Positions 1-7,549 of a stretch of DNA of 64,000 nt are shown piece after piece. Origin of the DNA: Streptomyces sp. NBC_00258 (GTDB lineage: Bacteria > Actinomycetota > Actinomycetes > Streptomycetales > Streptomycetaceae); contig NZ_CP108081.1 of the NCBI RefSeq assembly GCF_036182465.1, positions 9,300,001 to 9,364,000 of the forward strand, in the 5' to 3' direction. The notes beneath the pieces are model-generated. The model saw nothing but the letters and a program-made list of their open reading frames with translations, had not been told where the DNA came from and searched no databases. The position numbers were made by a program, and so were the translations under genes. Every line of letters starts with the position of its first letter. Position 1 is the stretch's first letter.

Positions 1-1337
1 CCAAGAACCGCCGCAAAGGGGCAACGGCCGCCGCCCTGGCCTCAGCGGTCGAGTGGTACGACTACTTCGTCTTCGGCATAGCGGCAGCCCTGGTCCTCGG
101 AGACCTGTACTTCCCCGCAGGCAGCTCCTCCGCAGGAGTCCTCGCCTCGTTCGCCACCTTCGCCGTCGGCTTCCTCGCCCGCCCCTTCGGCGGAATCATC
201 GCGGGCCATCTCGGCGACAAACGAGGCCGCAAGCCCATGCTGGTCCTGGCCCTGACCCTGATGGGCGTGGCCACGACGGGCATCGGCCTCCTCCCCACCT
301 ACGAGACGATCGGCATAGCCGCCCCGGTCCTGCTCGTCACGCTGCGCGTCATGCAGGGCATCGCGGTCGGCGCGCAGTGGGGCGGCGCGATGCTCCTCGC
401 CACCGAGTACGCGCCGGAGGGCAAGCGGGGCATCTACGGGAGCTTCGTCCAACTCGGCGTCCCCATCGGCGTGGTGACCGCCAACTCGGTGTTCCTACTC
501 GCCGGCGCGTTCACCAGCGAGTCGGCGTTCGCCGCGTGGGGATGGCGGCTCCCGTTCCTGGTAGGCCTGCTCGTCCTCGTACTCGCCTGGTACATCCACA
601 AGCACGTCGAGGAGACCCCCGAGTTCCGGGCGGCCGAACGGGCCCTGGCCGAGAAGGAGAAGGCAGAGAAGGAACAGGCGGCAGAACAGGGAGAACAGGG
701 AGCAGACAAGGGAAAGGTTGGCGGCGGCGCGCGGAACTCCCCACTGCGCACCATCCTCCGCGGCCACCTCGGCACGGTCTTCCTCGCGGGCGGCTCGTTC
801 GCCGTGAACACCGCGACCTTCTACATCCTGATCACCGGCGTCCTCGACTACACGACCCGCGAACTCGACATGAACCGCGGGGCAGTCCTCACGGTCTCCC
901 TCTGCGTGAGCCTCACCCAGCTCGTCCTGATCCCCGCGTCCGCCGCGCTCTCCGACCGCATCGGCCGCATCCGGATCTACGGTCTCGGCGCGGCCGGCAT
1001 CGCCCTGTGGGCCGTACCGATGTTCCTGCTGATCGACACGGGCTCGCTGCTGTGGCTGGCGGTCGGCACGTTCGTCGCCAGCTGCTTCCTCAGCATCATG
1101 TACGGGCCCCAGGCCGCCCTGTTCGCCGAGCTGTTCACCCCCGAGATGCGGTACACGGGCGCTTCGCTCGGCTACCAGATCGCGGCTGTCCTCGGCGGCG
1201 GACTCGCGCCCTTCGTGATGGTGCTCCTGCTGGAGACGACGGGCACGTCGATGTCGGTGGCCGCGTACATCATCGGGCTCGCCGTGATCGCGCTCGGATC
1301 GATCAAGGTCCTTGCGGACAGGGCGCGTTCACGCTGA
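1..1337 (+). CDS. MFS transporter, metabolite:H+ symporter type (5' end outside window)
   Basis: The frame is open from base 3 and stops at 1335-1337, so the start lies left of the window. Little is missing, because the visible N-terminus begins just ahead of the first membrane helix (EWYDYFVFG). The product is a 12-helix inner-membrane permease of the metabolite:H+ symporter branch of the major facilitator superfamily, which imports small organic acids or betaines with protons. The evidence is the loop 2-3 motif GHLGDKRGRKP and regularly spaced hydrophobic helices. A Lys/Glu/Gln-rich stretch near visible residues 205-240 lengthens the central cytoplasmic loop. The substrate cannot be told from sequence. 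It converges on the next gene with a 13-base gap. Confidence 0.85.
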   Translation, partial: KNRRKGATAAALASAVEWYDYFVFGIAAALVLGDLYFPAGSSSAGVLASFATFAVGFLARPFGGIIAGHLGDKRGRKPMLVLALTLMGVATTGIGLLPTYETIGIAAPVLLVTLRVMQGIAVGAQWGGAMLLATEYAPEGKRGIYGSFVQLGVPIGVVTANSVFLLAGAFTSESAFAAWGWRLPFLVGLLVLVLAWYIHKHVEETPEFRAAERALAEKEKAEKEQAAEQGEQGADKGKVGGGARNSPLRTILRGHLGTVFLAGGSFAVNTATFYILITGVLDYTTRELDMNRGAVLTVSLCVSLTQLVLIPASAALSDRIGRIRIYGLGAAGIALWAVPMFLLIDTGSLLWLAVGTFVASCFLSIMYGPQAALFAELFTPEMRYTGASLGYQIAAVLGGGLAPFVMVLLLETTGTSMSVAAYIIGLAVIALGSIKVLADRARSR

Positions 1338-1350
1338 GAAGCCGGGCCGT

Positions 1351-2334
1351 CTAGGCCTGCTCGCGCTGCGGCTCCGGACTCGTCTCCGGGGCCGCGGCGA
1401 CGGATCCGCCGGCAGTGGCAGGAGTAACTTCCGCTGCCACCGCGGCCGTTCGCGGGCGCGACCGCGACACCGCCACCCCTGCCAGACACACCAGTCCGCC
1501 GACGAGCGTGATCCAGCCCGGCACCTCGTCGAGAGCAACCCAGGACATCAGCACCACCAGCGCGGGCACCGCGTACGTCGTGGCGCCCATCTTCCCGGCC
1601 GTCGTACGGGCCAGCGCGAACGCCCAGGTGGTGAACGCGAGGGCGGTCGGGAAGACGCCCAGGTACACCATGTTGAGGGTCGCGGACAGCGGGGCGTCGG
1701 CGGCGTCGGAGACCAGCTGCCCGGCGAAGGGCAGACAGGCCACCGCCCCGATCGCACAGCCGTACGTCGTCACCTGGAGCGCGGAACCGTGCCGCAGGGC
1801 CGGCTTCTGGGCGACCACACCGCCCGCGTACGCCACCGCGGCGAGCAGACAGAGCAGCACGCCGAGCACGGAGGCGCTGCCTTCGCCCGACATCGACAGG
1901 CCGACGACCGCCGCTCCCGCGAACGACACGGCCATCCCGGCGAGGAGCCTCGGCGGCAGCCCCTCCTTGAGGAGCCACCCCGCGAGCAGGGCCATGATCA
2001 GCGGGCCCACGTTCACCACCAGGGCGGCGGTGCCCGCGTCGACCTTCTGCTCACCCCAGTTGAGCACCACCATGTAGAGCCCGAACCAGAGCAGCCCGGA
2101 CACCACGATCCCCGGCCAGGCGGCGCGCGGCGGCAGCCCCTCCCGGCGTATCAGACAGATCACGCCGAGGACGAGCGTCCCGGCGAGCAACCGGCCCAGG
2201 GCCAGGGCGCCGGGCGCGTACGCCTCGCCCGCACTCCGGATGGACACGAACGCGGAGGCCCACAACAGCACGGTGACCGTCGCGGCTCCGGCCGCGAGCA
2301 GTTCCGTACGGCGGGCTGACAGGAGAGGCTTCAT
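1351..2334 (-). CDS. EamA-family drug/metabolite exporter
   Basis: A 327-residue inner-membrane protein with ten predicted helices arranged as two EamA repeats, the usual size for this family. Members export amino acids, metabolites or drugs. The start MKPLLSARR at 2334 is chosen because GGAAAG precedes it and because the upstream open frame is only translated intergenic repeat. The cytoplasmic C-terminal tail of about 40 residues is Ala/Pro/Glu-rich. An ArsR-type regulator lies upstream on the same strand, separated by 140 bases that hold a copy of the dispersed repeat, so co-transcription is possible but not assured. The substrate is unknown. Confidence 0.85.
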   Translation of the reverse strand: MKPLLSARRTELLAAGAATVTVLLWASAFVSIRSAGEAYAPGALALGRLLAGTLVLGVICLIRREGLPPRAAWPGIVVSGLLWFGLYMVVLNWGEQKVDAGTAALVVNVGPLIMALLAGWLLKEGLPPRLLAGMAVSFAGAAVVGLSMSGEGSASVLGVLLCLLAAVAYAGGVVAQKPALRHGSALQVTTYGCAIGAVACLPFAGQLVSDAADAPLSATLNMVYLGVFPTALAFTTWAFALARTTAGKMGATTYAVPALVVLMSWVALDEVPGWITLVGGLVCLAGVAVSRSRPRTAAVAAEVTPATAGGSVAAAPETSPEPQREQA

Positions 2335-2417
2335 CACTTTCCAGAGGCTAGGTGGGGTCACGGGAAAGGGCTCGCGATTTTCGGACCGGGCGTTGAGCTC
2401 CGCTGAGCCGTTGTCCG

Positions 2418-2474
2418 TCTGCGGGTCGGTGTGGGGGCTGGTCGCGCAGTTCCCCGCGCCCCTTGCGGGGCACG
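2418..2474 (+). repeat. Dispersed repeat A, copy 1
   Basis: Copy of the family whose core reads GCGCAGTTCCCCGCGCCCC, preceded by a TGCGGGT...GGGGGCTGGTC stretch and followed by a short palindromic CCCCTnnnGGGGC end. It sits between the ArsR-type gene and the EamA gene. Confidence 0.8.
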
Positions 2475-3185
2475 TCAGAAGAGCGTCTCCGACTGGATTC
2501 CCAGTAGGTCCGCCAGGGCCCGGTCGCCCTTGGGCGTGACCTTCACGGCTCGCTCCGAGCCGATGCGTACGCACCAGCCCGTGTCCAGGGCGTGCCGGCA
2601 CAGCGCGGCTCCCGCCACGCCGGCGAGATGGGGACGGCGTTCCGTCCAGTCCAGGCAGGCCCGGGCGAGCGGGCGCCGCCCGGTGCGTACGAGGGGGACG
2701 CCGAGGCCGTCGAACCAGCGCACCCCTTCGTCGGTGAGCGCGAACCCCGTGTCCTGCCGGAGCAGTCCGAGCCCTGTCAGTGCGTCGGTGACGGCGATGC
2801 CGAGGCGGCCGGCCAGGTGGTCGTAGCAGGTGCGGCCCCGGGCCATCGCGCTGCCCGCGCCGGCCTCACGCAGGGTGCGCGGTCGCACGGCGGCCGTCGG
2901 CGCGACCTGGGCGGCGAGGTCCTCGACGAGCTGGGCGACCCGGGCGTCGGCCAGCCGTACGTACCGGTGCCGCCCCTGCCGTTCCTCGGTGAGCAGCCCG
3001 CCGGCGACGAGCTTGCCCAGGTGCTCGCTGGCCGTCGACGCGGCGACCCCCGCATGCCGGGCCAGCTCACCGGCCGTCCACGCCCGCCCGTCGAGCAGCG
3101 CCAGCAGAAAACCGGCCCGTGTCTCGTCGGCGACCAGAGAGGCGAGGGCGGCGAGCCCGGCGGCCCCGGTACGTGAGGAGGTCAT
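2475..3185 (-). CDS. ArsR-type winged-helix transcriptional regulator
   Basis: A 236-residue DNA-binding protein. Residues about 15-95 form an ArsR-like winged helix (WTAGELARHAGVAASTASEHL, then a wing with RQGRHRYVRLAD). No Cys-rich metal site of the SmtB/ArsR kind is visible, so the signal is probably not a metal. The remaining 140 residues form a second domain with KVTPKGDRALADLLGI near the end, seen in actinobacterial MarR/ArsR-like proteins. The start at 3185 is the first Met that leads into the HTH; frame further upstream is translated repeat. Its likely target is the EamA exporter that follows on the same strand, inferred from position. Confidence 0.8.
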   Translation of the reverse strand: MTSSRTGAAGLAALASLVADETRAGFLLALLDGRAWTAGELARHAGVAASTASEHLGKLVAGGLLTEERQGRHRYVRLADARVAQLVEDLAAQVAPTAAVRPRTLREAGAGSAMARGRTCYDHLAGRLGIAVTDALTGLGLLRQDTGFALTDEGVRWFDGLGVPLVRTGRRPLARACLDWTERRPHLAGVAGAALCRHALDTGWCVRIGSERAVKVTPKGDRALADLLGIQSETLF

Positions 3186-3230
3186 GCACCCAGCATGCGC
3201 GACGCACAGTTCGGCGAGCGCCGAACGATG

Positions 3231-3290
3231 AGCGCCCCGTAAGGGGCGCGGGGAACTGCGCGACAAGCCACATACGGCCCGCAGACAGGA
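3231..3290 (-). repeat. Dispersed repeat A, copy 2 (inverted)
   Basis: Same family as 2418-2474 in the opposite orientation (GGGGCGCGGGGAACTGCGCG on the + strand). It lies between the start of the ArsR-type gene and the 3' end of the neighbouring TetR gene. Confidence 0.8.
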
Positions 3291-3305
3291 AGGCATGCGG
3301 AACCC

Positions 3306-3944
3306 CTACTCCCCCCGCAACCCCTCAAACTGCAGCGCCAACCCGTCCAGCAACGCCCTCAGCCCCGTCTCGAAGGCCCGTTCGTCGATCTTCTCCTGCT
3401 GTTCGGCGAGAAGATGGGCCTGCCCGAGATGCGGATAGTCGGCGGGATCGTACGCGGTCTCGTCGTCCACGAAGCCTCCGGCGAACGACCCCAGCGCGGA
3501 GCCCGTCACGAAGTACCGCATCAGCGCGCCGATGGACGTGGCCTGCGCCGGCGGCCACCCCGCCTCCACCATCGCACCGAATACGGCGTCGGCGAGCCGC
3601 AGTCCGGCCGGGCGGCGGCCGGGGCCGCGGGCCAGGACCGGGACGATGTTCGGGTGGTCGCGCAGGGCGGCCCGGTAGGAGACGGCCCAGTCGTGCAGCG
3701 CGGTGCGCCAGTCGCGCCCGTCCTCGAACATCGACAGGTCGACCTGCGCGCTCACCGAGTCCGCGACCGCCTCAAGGATCTGGTCCTTGGTGCGGAAGTG
3801 GTTGTAGAGGGACGGACCGCTGACCCCCAGTTCGGCGGCGAGCCGGCGCGTGGAGACGGCGGCGAGTCCCTCGGCGTCCACCAGCGTCCGGGCCGCCCCG
3901 ACGATCCGGTCGGTGCTGAGGAGGGGCTTGCGCGGTCTGGCCAT
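3306..3944 (-). CDS. TetR/AcrR transcriptional repressor
   Basis: A 212-residue repressor. The N-terminal HTH reads STRRLAAELGVSGPSLYNHF followed by RTKDQILEAV; the helical C-terminal domain resembles the tetracycline-repressor C-terminal type. The start is set at MARPRKPLL (3944); a Met three codons upstream (3953) is possible, and neither has a clear ribosome site. It is divergent from an acyl-CoA dehydrogenase gene, and the 103-base gap holds the perfect palindrome TAGCAgTGCTA. That layout is standard for TetR repressors controlling themselves and the adjacent catabolic gene, so an acyl-CoA ligand is likely but inferred. Confidence 0.85.
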   Translation of the reverse strand: MARPRKPLLSTDRIVGAARTLVDAEGLAAVSTRRLAAELGVSGPSLYNHFRTKDQILEAVADSVSAQVDLSMFEDGRDWRTALHDWAVSYRAALRDHPNIVPVLARGPGRRPAGLRLADAVFGAMVEAGWPPAQATSIGALMRYFVTGSALGSFAGGFVDDETAYDPADYPHLGQAHLLAEQQEKIDERAFETGLRALLDGLALQFEGLRGE

Positions 3945-3975
3945 GGCGCACATAGTAGGGCTGCGAACCGGAAAC

Positions 3976-3986
3976 TAGCAGTGCTA
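3976..3986. promoter_or_regulatory. Candidate TetR operator between divergent genes
   Basis: TAGCAgTGCTA is a perfect inverted repeat with one central base, in an AT-rich patch (AAAC...ATTT) unusual for this DNA. It is 32 bases from the repressor start and 61 bases from the acyl-CoA dehydrogenase start, so a bound repressor could control both promoters. Confidence 0.55.
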
Positions 3987-4047
3987 ATTTAACGCTGCAG
4001 CAGTCACACCGCGGCCGTCACGTGGCCTTCGACCGGGAGGACTCGTC

Positions 4048-5199
4048 ATGAACCTGGGGCTCAGCGAGGAGCAGACCGCCGTCCGACGGCTCGCCAGGGA
4101 CTTCGTCGACCGGGAGATCGCCCCGCACGTCGTCGCCTGGGACCGGGCGGAGGAGGTCGACCGCTCGATCGTGAAGAAGCTCGGCGACGTCGGCTTCCTG
4201 GGCCTCACGGTCGACGAGGAGTACGGCGGATCCGGCGGCGACCACCTCGCGTACTGCCTGGTGACGGAGGAGCTCGGCCGCGGCGACTCCTCGGTCCGAG
4301 GCATCGTCTCGGTCTCCCTCGGCCTCGTCGCCAAGACCATCGCGTCCTGGGGGAGCGAGGAGCAGAAGCGGCAGTGGCTGCCGGGGCTCACCTCGGGTGC
4401 GTACGTCGGCTGCTTCGGCCTCACCGAACCGGGCACCGGATCCGACGCCGGCAACCTCTCGACCAGGGCGGTGCGCGACGGCGACGACTACGTGATCAGT
4501 GGCAGCAAGATGTTCATCACCAACGGCACCTGGGCGGACGTCGTGCTGCTCTTCGCCCGCTCGACCGACGCCCCCGGTCACAAGGGGGTCTCCGCCTTCC
4601 TCGTGCCCACCGACACCCCCGGCCTGACCCGCCGCACCGTCCACGGAAAGCTCGGACTGCGCGGCCAGGCCACCGCCGAGCTGGTCCTCGATGGCGTCCG
4701 CGTGCCCGCCTCGACGATGCTCGGCCCAGAGGGCAAGGGCTTCTCCATCGCCATGTCCGCGCTGGCCAAGGGCCGGATGTCCGTCGCGGCCGGCTGTGTC
4801 GGCATCGCCCAGGCCGCACTGGACGCCGCCGTGACGTACGCGACCGAGCGCGAGCAGTTCGGGAAGACCATCGCCCACCACCAGCTCGTCCAGGAACTGC
4901 TCAGCGACATCGCCGTGGACGTCGACGCGGCCCGGCTGCTCACCTGGCGGGTCGCCGATCTCGTCGACCGGGGCGAGCCGTTCGCCACCGAGTCCTCCAA
5001 GGCCAAGCTCTTCGCCTCGGAGGCCGCAGTGCGCGCCGCCAACAACGCCCTCCAGGTCTTCGGCGGCTACGGCTACATCGACGAGTACCCGGTCGGCAAG
5101 CTGCTGCGCGACGCCCGCGTGATGACCCTCTACGAGGGCACCAGCCAGATACAGAAACTGGTCATCGGCCGTGCGCTGACAGGGATTTCGGCCTTCTGA
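4048..5199 (+). CDS. Acyl-CoA dehydrogenase
   Basis: A 383-residue flavoprotein of normal family length. It oxidises acyl-CoA to trans-2-enoyl-CoA with FAD, passing electrons to ETF, in fatty-acid or branched-chain acid breakdown. Visible signatures are GCFGLTEPGTGSDAGNL near residue 125, FGGYGYIDEYPV, and the C-terminal block LYEGTSQIQK with the expected catalytic base Glu363. The start at ATG 4048 is preceded by GGGAGGA at good spacing. The gene is divergent from a TetR repressor across a palindromic operator. Sequence does not settle chain length; short- or branched-chain substrates are the usual choice for this subfamily. Confidence 0.92.
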   Translation: MNLGLSEEQTAVRRLARDFVDREIAPHVVAWDRAEEVDRSIVKKLGDVGFLGLTVDEEYGGSGGDHLAYCLVTEELGRGDSSVRGIVSVSLGLVAKTIASWGSEEQKRQWLPGLTSGAYVGCFGLTEPGTGSDAGNLSTRAVRDGDDYVISGSKMFITNGTWADVVLLFARSTDAPGHKGVSAFLVPTDTPGLTRRTVHGKLGLRGQATAELVLDGVRVPASTMLGPEGKGFSIAMSALAKGRMSVAAGCVGIAQAALDAAVTYATEREQFGKTIAHHQLVQELLSDIAVDVDAARLLTWRVADLVDRGEPFATESSKAKLFASEAAVRAANNALQVFGGYGYIDEYPVGKLLRDARVMTLYEGTSQIQKLVIGRALTGISAF

Positions 5200-5259
5200 G
5201 TACGCGTCTGAGTACGCGAGCGGATGTGGCTGCGGCCGCGTCGGCCGATTCTGGTCCGC

Positions 5260-5547
5260 ATGAGTGAGACACCGGTCAAGCAGCAGAACACCGCCGCCTT
5301 CTACGGCCAGGCGGTCCTATCGTTCGGCGTCGCCGTCGTCGCCACCACCATCGGCATCTTCAAGCTGGAGGCCGACACCTGGGTGCGGGCCTTCCTGGGG
5401 ATCGCCGTCCTCTACCTCGTCACCTCCGCCTTCACCCTCGCCAAGGTGATCCGCGACCGCCAGGAGGCCGGGCAGATCGTCAGCCGGGTCGACCAGGCCA
5501 GACTGGAGAAGCTCCTCGCCGCACACGACCCCTTCGAGAAGCTGTGA
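5260..5547 (+). CDS. YiaA/YiaB-type small membrane protein
   Basis: A 95-residue protein with two transmembrane helices (about residues 15-35 and 42-62) in the pattern FYGQAVLSFGVAVVATTIG and AFLGIAVLYLVTSAFTLAKVIRD, followed by a charged cytoplasmic tail. This is the YiaA/YiaB fold, conserved in streptomycetes and of unproven function. The start at 5260 (MSETPVKQQ) is preferred over an earlier ATG at 5224 because the N-terminus then matches the family. It follows the acyl-CoA dehydrogenase by 60 bases but has no known functional link to it. Confidence 0.8.
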   Translation: MSETPVKQQNTAAFYGQAVLSFGVAVVATTIGIFKLEADTWVRAFLGIAVLYLVTSAFTLAKVIRDRQEAGQIVSRVDQARLEKLLAAHDPFEKL

Positions 5548-5585
5548 AGCGCTGAGCGGGTTTCCCACGCCTCTGATCGGGCACT

Positions 5586-5601
5586 CTAAGCGCCCGCTCA
5601 G
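5586..5601. promoter_or_regulatory. Candidate TetR operator, CTAAGC-N4-GCT(C/T)AG site 1
   Basis: CTAAGCGCCCGCTCAG is a 16-base inverted repeat with one mismatched pair, 48 bases upstream of the TetR gene at 5650. The same half-sites recur as a perfect palindrome at 6890-6905 in front of the MaoC gene, which suggests one regulator for both. Confidence 0.55.
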
Positions 5602-5649
5602 CATCGGAGGTATGGTGTTCGTTCTGCCAGTGGAAGGGGCGAACCAGCG

Positions 5650-6276
5650 ATGAGTACGGCGGAGGAGACGGCCGGTGCGGAGATGCCGCCGTGGGCCGAG
5701 GTCACCCCGGACGCGGCCCGGCGGCTGCTCGTCGCCGCCGTGGAGGCCTTCGCCGAGCGCGGGTACCACGCGACGACGACCCGCGACATCGCGGGCCGGG
5801 CGGGGATGAGCCCGGCCGCGCTCTACATCCACTACAAGACCAAGGAAGAACTGCTCCACCGGATCAGCAGGATCGGCCACGAGAAGGCCCTGGAGATCCT
5901 GCAGACGGCGGCCCGGCGCGAGGGCAGCGCCACCGAGCGGCTCGCGGACGCCGTGAGCTCCTTCGTCCGCTGGCACGCCGGGGGCCGCACCACCGCACGG
6001 GTCGTGCAGTACGAACTGGACTCGCTCGGCCCGGACGCCCGGGCCGAGATCATCGCCCTGCGCCGCCAGGTCGACGCCGAGGTCCGCGGCATCATCCAGG
6101 ACGGCGTGGCGGCAGGCGACTTCGACGTCCCGGACATCCCGGGCACCACCCTCGCGGTCCTCTCCCTGTGCATCGACGTGGCCCGCTGGTTCAACGTCAA
6201 CGGCACCAGGACACCGGAAGAGGTGGGCGCCTTGTACGCGGACCTGGTCCTGAGGATGGTCGGGTCCGGGAAATAG
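5650..6276 (+). CDS. TetR/AcrR transcriptional repressor
   Basis: A 208-residue repressor. The N-terminal HTH (TTRDIAGRAGMSPAALYIHY, then KTKEELLHRI) covers about residues 25-75; the C-terminal half is a helical ligand domain with a conserved WFNVNGTRTPEE segment, as in actinobacterial TetR proteins for acyl-CoA metabolism. GGAAGGGG precedes ATG 5650. Its own upstream region and that of the convergent MaoC gene share the CTAAGC-N4-GCTnAG element, so it probably represses itself and the hydratase. The acyl-CoA ligand is inference. Confidence 0.85.
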   Translation: MSTAEETAGAEMPPWAEVTPDAARRLLVAAVEAFAERGYHATTTRDIAGRAGMSPAALYIHYKTKEELLHRISRIGHEKALEILQTAARREGSATERLADAVSSFVRWHAGGRTTARVVQYELDSLGPDARAEIIALRRQVDAEVRGIIQDGVAAGDFDVPDIPGTTLAVLSLCIDVARWFNVNGTRTPEEVGALYADLVLRMVGSGK

Positions 6277-6295
6277 CCCGTCGGGTTGCTCGCGC

Positions 6296-6384
6296 CCGCG
6301 CAGGGGCGCCCCTTCAGGGGCGCGGGGCTGTGACATCTGCGGCTCCGCCGCGGGGCGCGACCAGCCGCAACGGACCCGCAGCTC
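6296..6384 (-). repeat. Dispersed repeat A, variant with a CTGCGGCTCCGCCGC insert
   Basis: The ends match the repeat A family (AGGGGCGCGGGG... and GCGACCAGCC...GACCCGCAG), but the GAACTGC centre is replaced by about 30 bases containing the palindromic GCGGCTCCGCCGC. It separates the convergent TetR and MaoC genes. Confidence 0.65.
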
Positions 6385-6401
6385 ACACGCGGCCGGAGAC
6401 T

Positions 6402-6863
6402 CTAGAAGTAGTACCGGGAGACAGACTCAGCCGCACAAACCGGCTTGTCGCCCCCCTCGCGCTCCACGGTGAAGCCCACGGACACCTGCACCCCGCCCGG
6501 CACCTCATCGACACCGGTGATCTTCGCCGTCGCGCGCAGCCGCGACCCCACCGGCACCGGAGCGGGAAAACGAACCTTGTTCGTCCCGTAGTTGACACCC
6601 ATCCTGACCCCCTCGACCTTGATCAGCTGAGGCCCGAACAGCGGCAGCAGCGACAACGTCAGGTATCCGTGGGCAATGGTCGTCCCGAAGGGACCCGCCG
6701 CGGCCTTCTCGGGGTCCACGTGAATCCACTGGTGATCCCCTGTCGCGTCGGCGAACAGGTCGATCCGCTTCTGGTCGACCTCCAGCCAGTCGCTGTACCC
6801 CAACTGCTCACCCACCGCCGCCTTGAGTTCGTCGGCGGACGCGAAGATCCTCGGCTCTGCCAT
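6402..6863 (-). CDS. MaoC-type (R)-enoyl-CoA hydratase
   Basis: A 153-residue single hot-dog-fold protein, the length of bacterial R-specific enoyl-CoA hydratases, which add water to enoyl-CoA or remove it. The hydratase signature is clear near residues 38-62: FADATGDHQWIHVDPEKAA with catalytic Asp and His, then GPFGTTIAHGYLTLSL. ATG 6863 has GGGAGG at suitable spacing; the longer frame upstream runs through the operator and is rejected. A perfect 16-base palindrome lies 27 bases upstream of the start. The gene is convergent with the TetR gene that probably controls it. Confidence 0.9.
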   Translation of the reverse strand: MAEPRIFASADELKAAVGEQLGYSDWLEVDQKRIDLFADATGDHQWIHVDPEKAAAGPFGTTIAHGYLTLSLLPLFGPQLIKVEGVRMGVNYGTNKVRFPAPVPVGSRLRATAKITGVDEVPGGVQVSVGFTVEREGGDKPVCAAESVSRYYF

Positions 6864-6889
6864 GTCCCTGGCCTCCCGTGTAGCAATGT

Positions 6890-6905
6890 CTAAGCAACTG
6901 CTTAG
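6890..6905. promoter_or_regulatory. Candidate TetR operator, CTAAGC-N4-GCT(C/T)AG site 2
   Basis: CTAAGCAACTGCTTAG has seven-base perfect half-sites and a two-base centre, 27 bases from the MaoC start, where binding would block transcription. It matches the element upstream of the TetR gene at 5586-5601. Confidence 0.6.
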
Positions 6906-7003
6906 CATGGTAGGGCGAGGGTCCCCTGTCAACGGACCGGAAGCGTGACGCGTGCCGAGAAAGGCGGGCGAGCCAGGTCGACGGGATGGGTAGGCTTCGA
7001 GGG

Positions 7004-7513
7004 GTGCCCCAGATTCCCGAGAAGATCCACGAACTCACGGTCGGCCAGTTGTCGGCCCGCAGCGGCGCTGCCGTCTCGGCCCTGCACTTCTACGAGTCCA
7101 AGGGCCTGATCAGCAGTCGCCGCACCACAGGCAATCAGCGCCGCTACCACCGGGACGCACTGCGCCGGGTCGCCTTCGTACGGGCCGCGCAGCGCGTCGG
7201 CATCCCGCTGGCCACGATCCGTGACGCGCTCGCCGAGCTTCCCGAGGAGCGCACTCCGACGCGCGAGGACTGGGCCCGCCTCTCGGAGGCCTGGCGGTCC
7301 GAACTCGACGAGCGCATCAAGCAGTTGGGCCGTCTGCGCGACCACCTCACGGACTGCATCGGCTGCGGCTGTCTCTCACTGGAGACCTGCGTGCTGTCCA
7401 ACCCCGACGACGTCTTCGGCGAACGGCAGAGCGGTTCCCGGCTGATGGTGGAACGCCCGGGCGCCAGGAAGCAGCGCGAGCAGCCGGAGAAGGAGCCCAG
7501 GGACTGCGGCTGA
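7004..7513 (+). CDS. soxR: Redox-sensing MerR-family activator SoxR
   Basis: A 169-residue MerR-family protein. The N-terminal winged helix (LTVGQLSARSGAAVSALHFYESKGLI) is followed by a dimerisation helix and the SoxR [2Fe-2S] signature with cysteines at about 118, 121, 123 and 129 (CIGCGCLSLETC). In streptomycetes SoxR answers redox-active molecules such as pigmented antibiotics and activates a few oxidoreductase and efflux genes rather than a superoxide regulon. GTG 7004 (VPQIPEKIHEL) is taken as start because the family begins there; an in-frame ATG lies at 6986. The C-terminal tail is charged and variable. No SoxR target is obvious next to it. Confidence 0.93.
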   Translation: MPQIPEKIHELTVGQLSARSGAAVSALHFYESKGLISSRRTTGNQRRYHRDALRRVAFVRAAQRVGIPLATIRDALAELPEERTPTREDWARLSEAWRSELDERIKQLGRLRDHLTDCIGCGCLSLETCVLSNPDDVFGERQSGSRLMVERPGARKQREQPEKEPRDCG

Positions 7514-7549
7514 AGCAGGCTCTGGGCTTCTGAGGCCCCGGGCCCCTCC

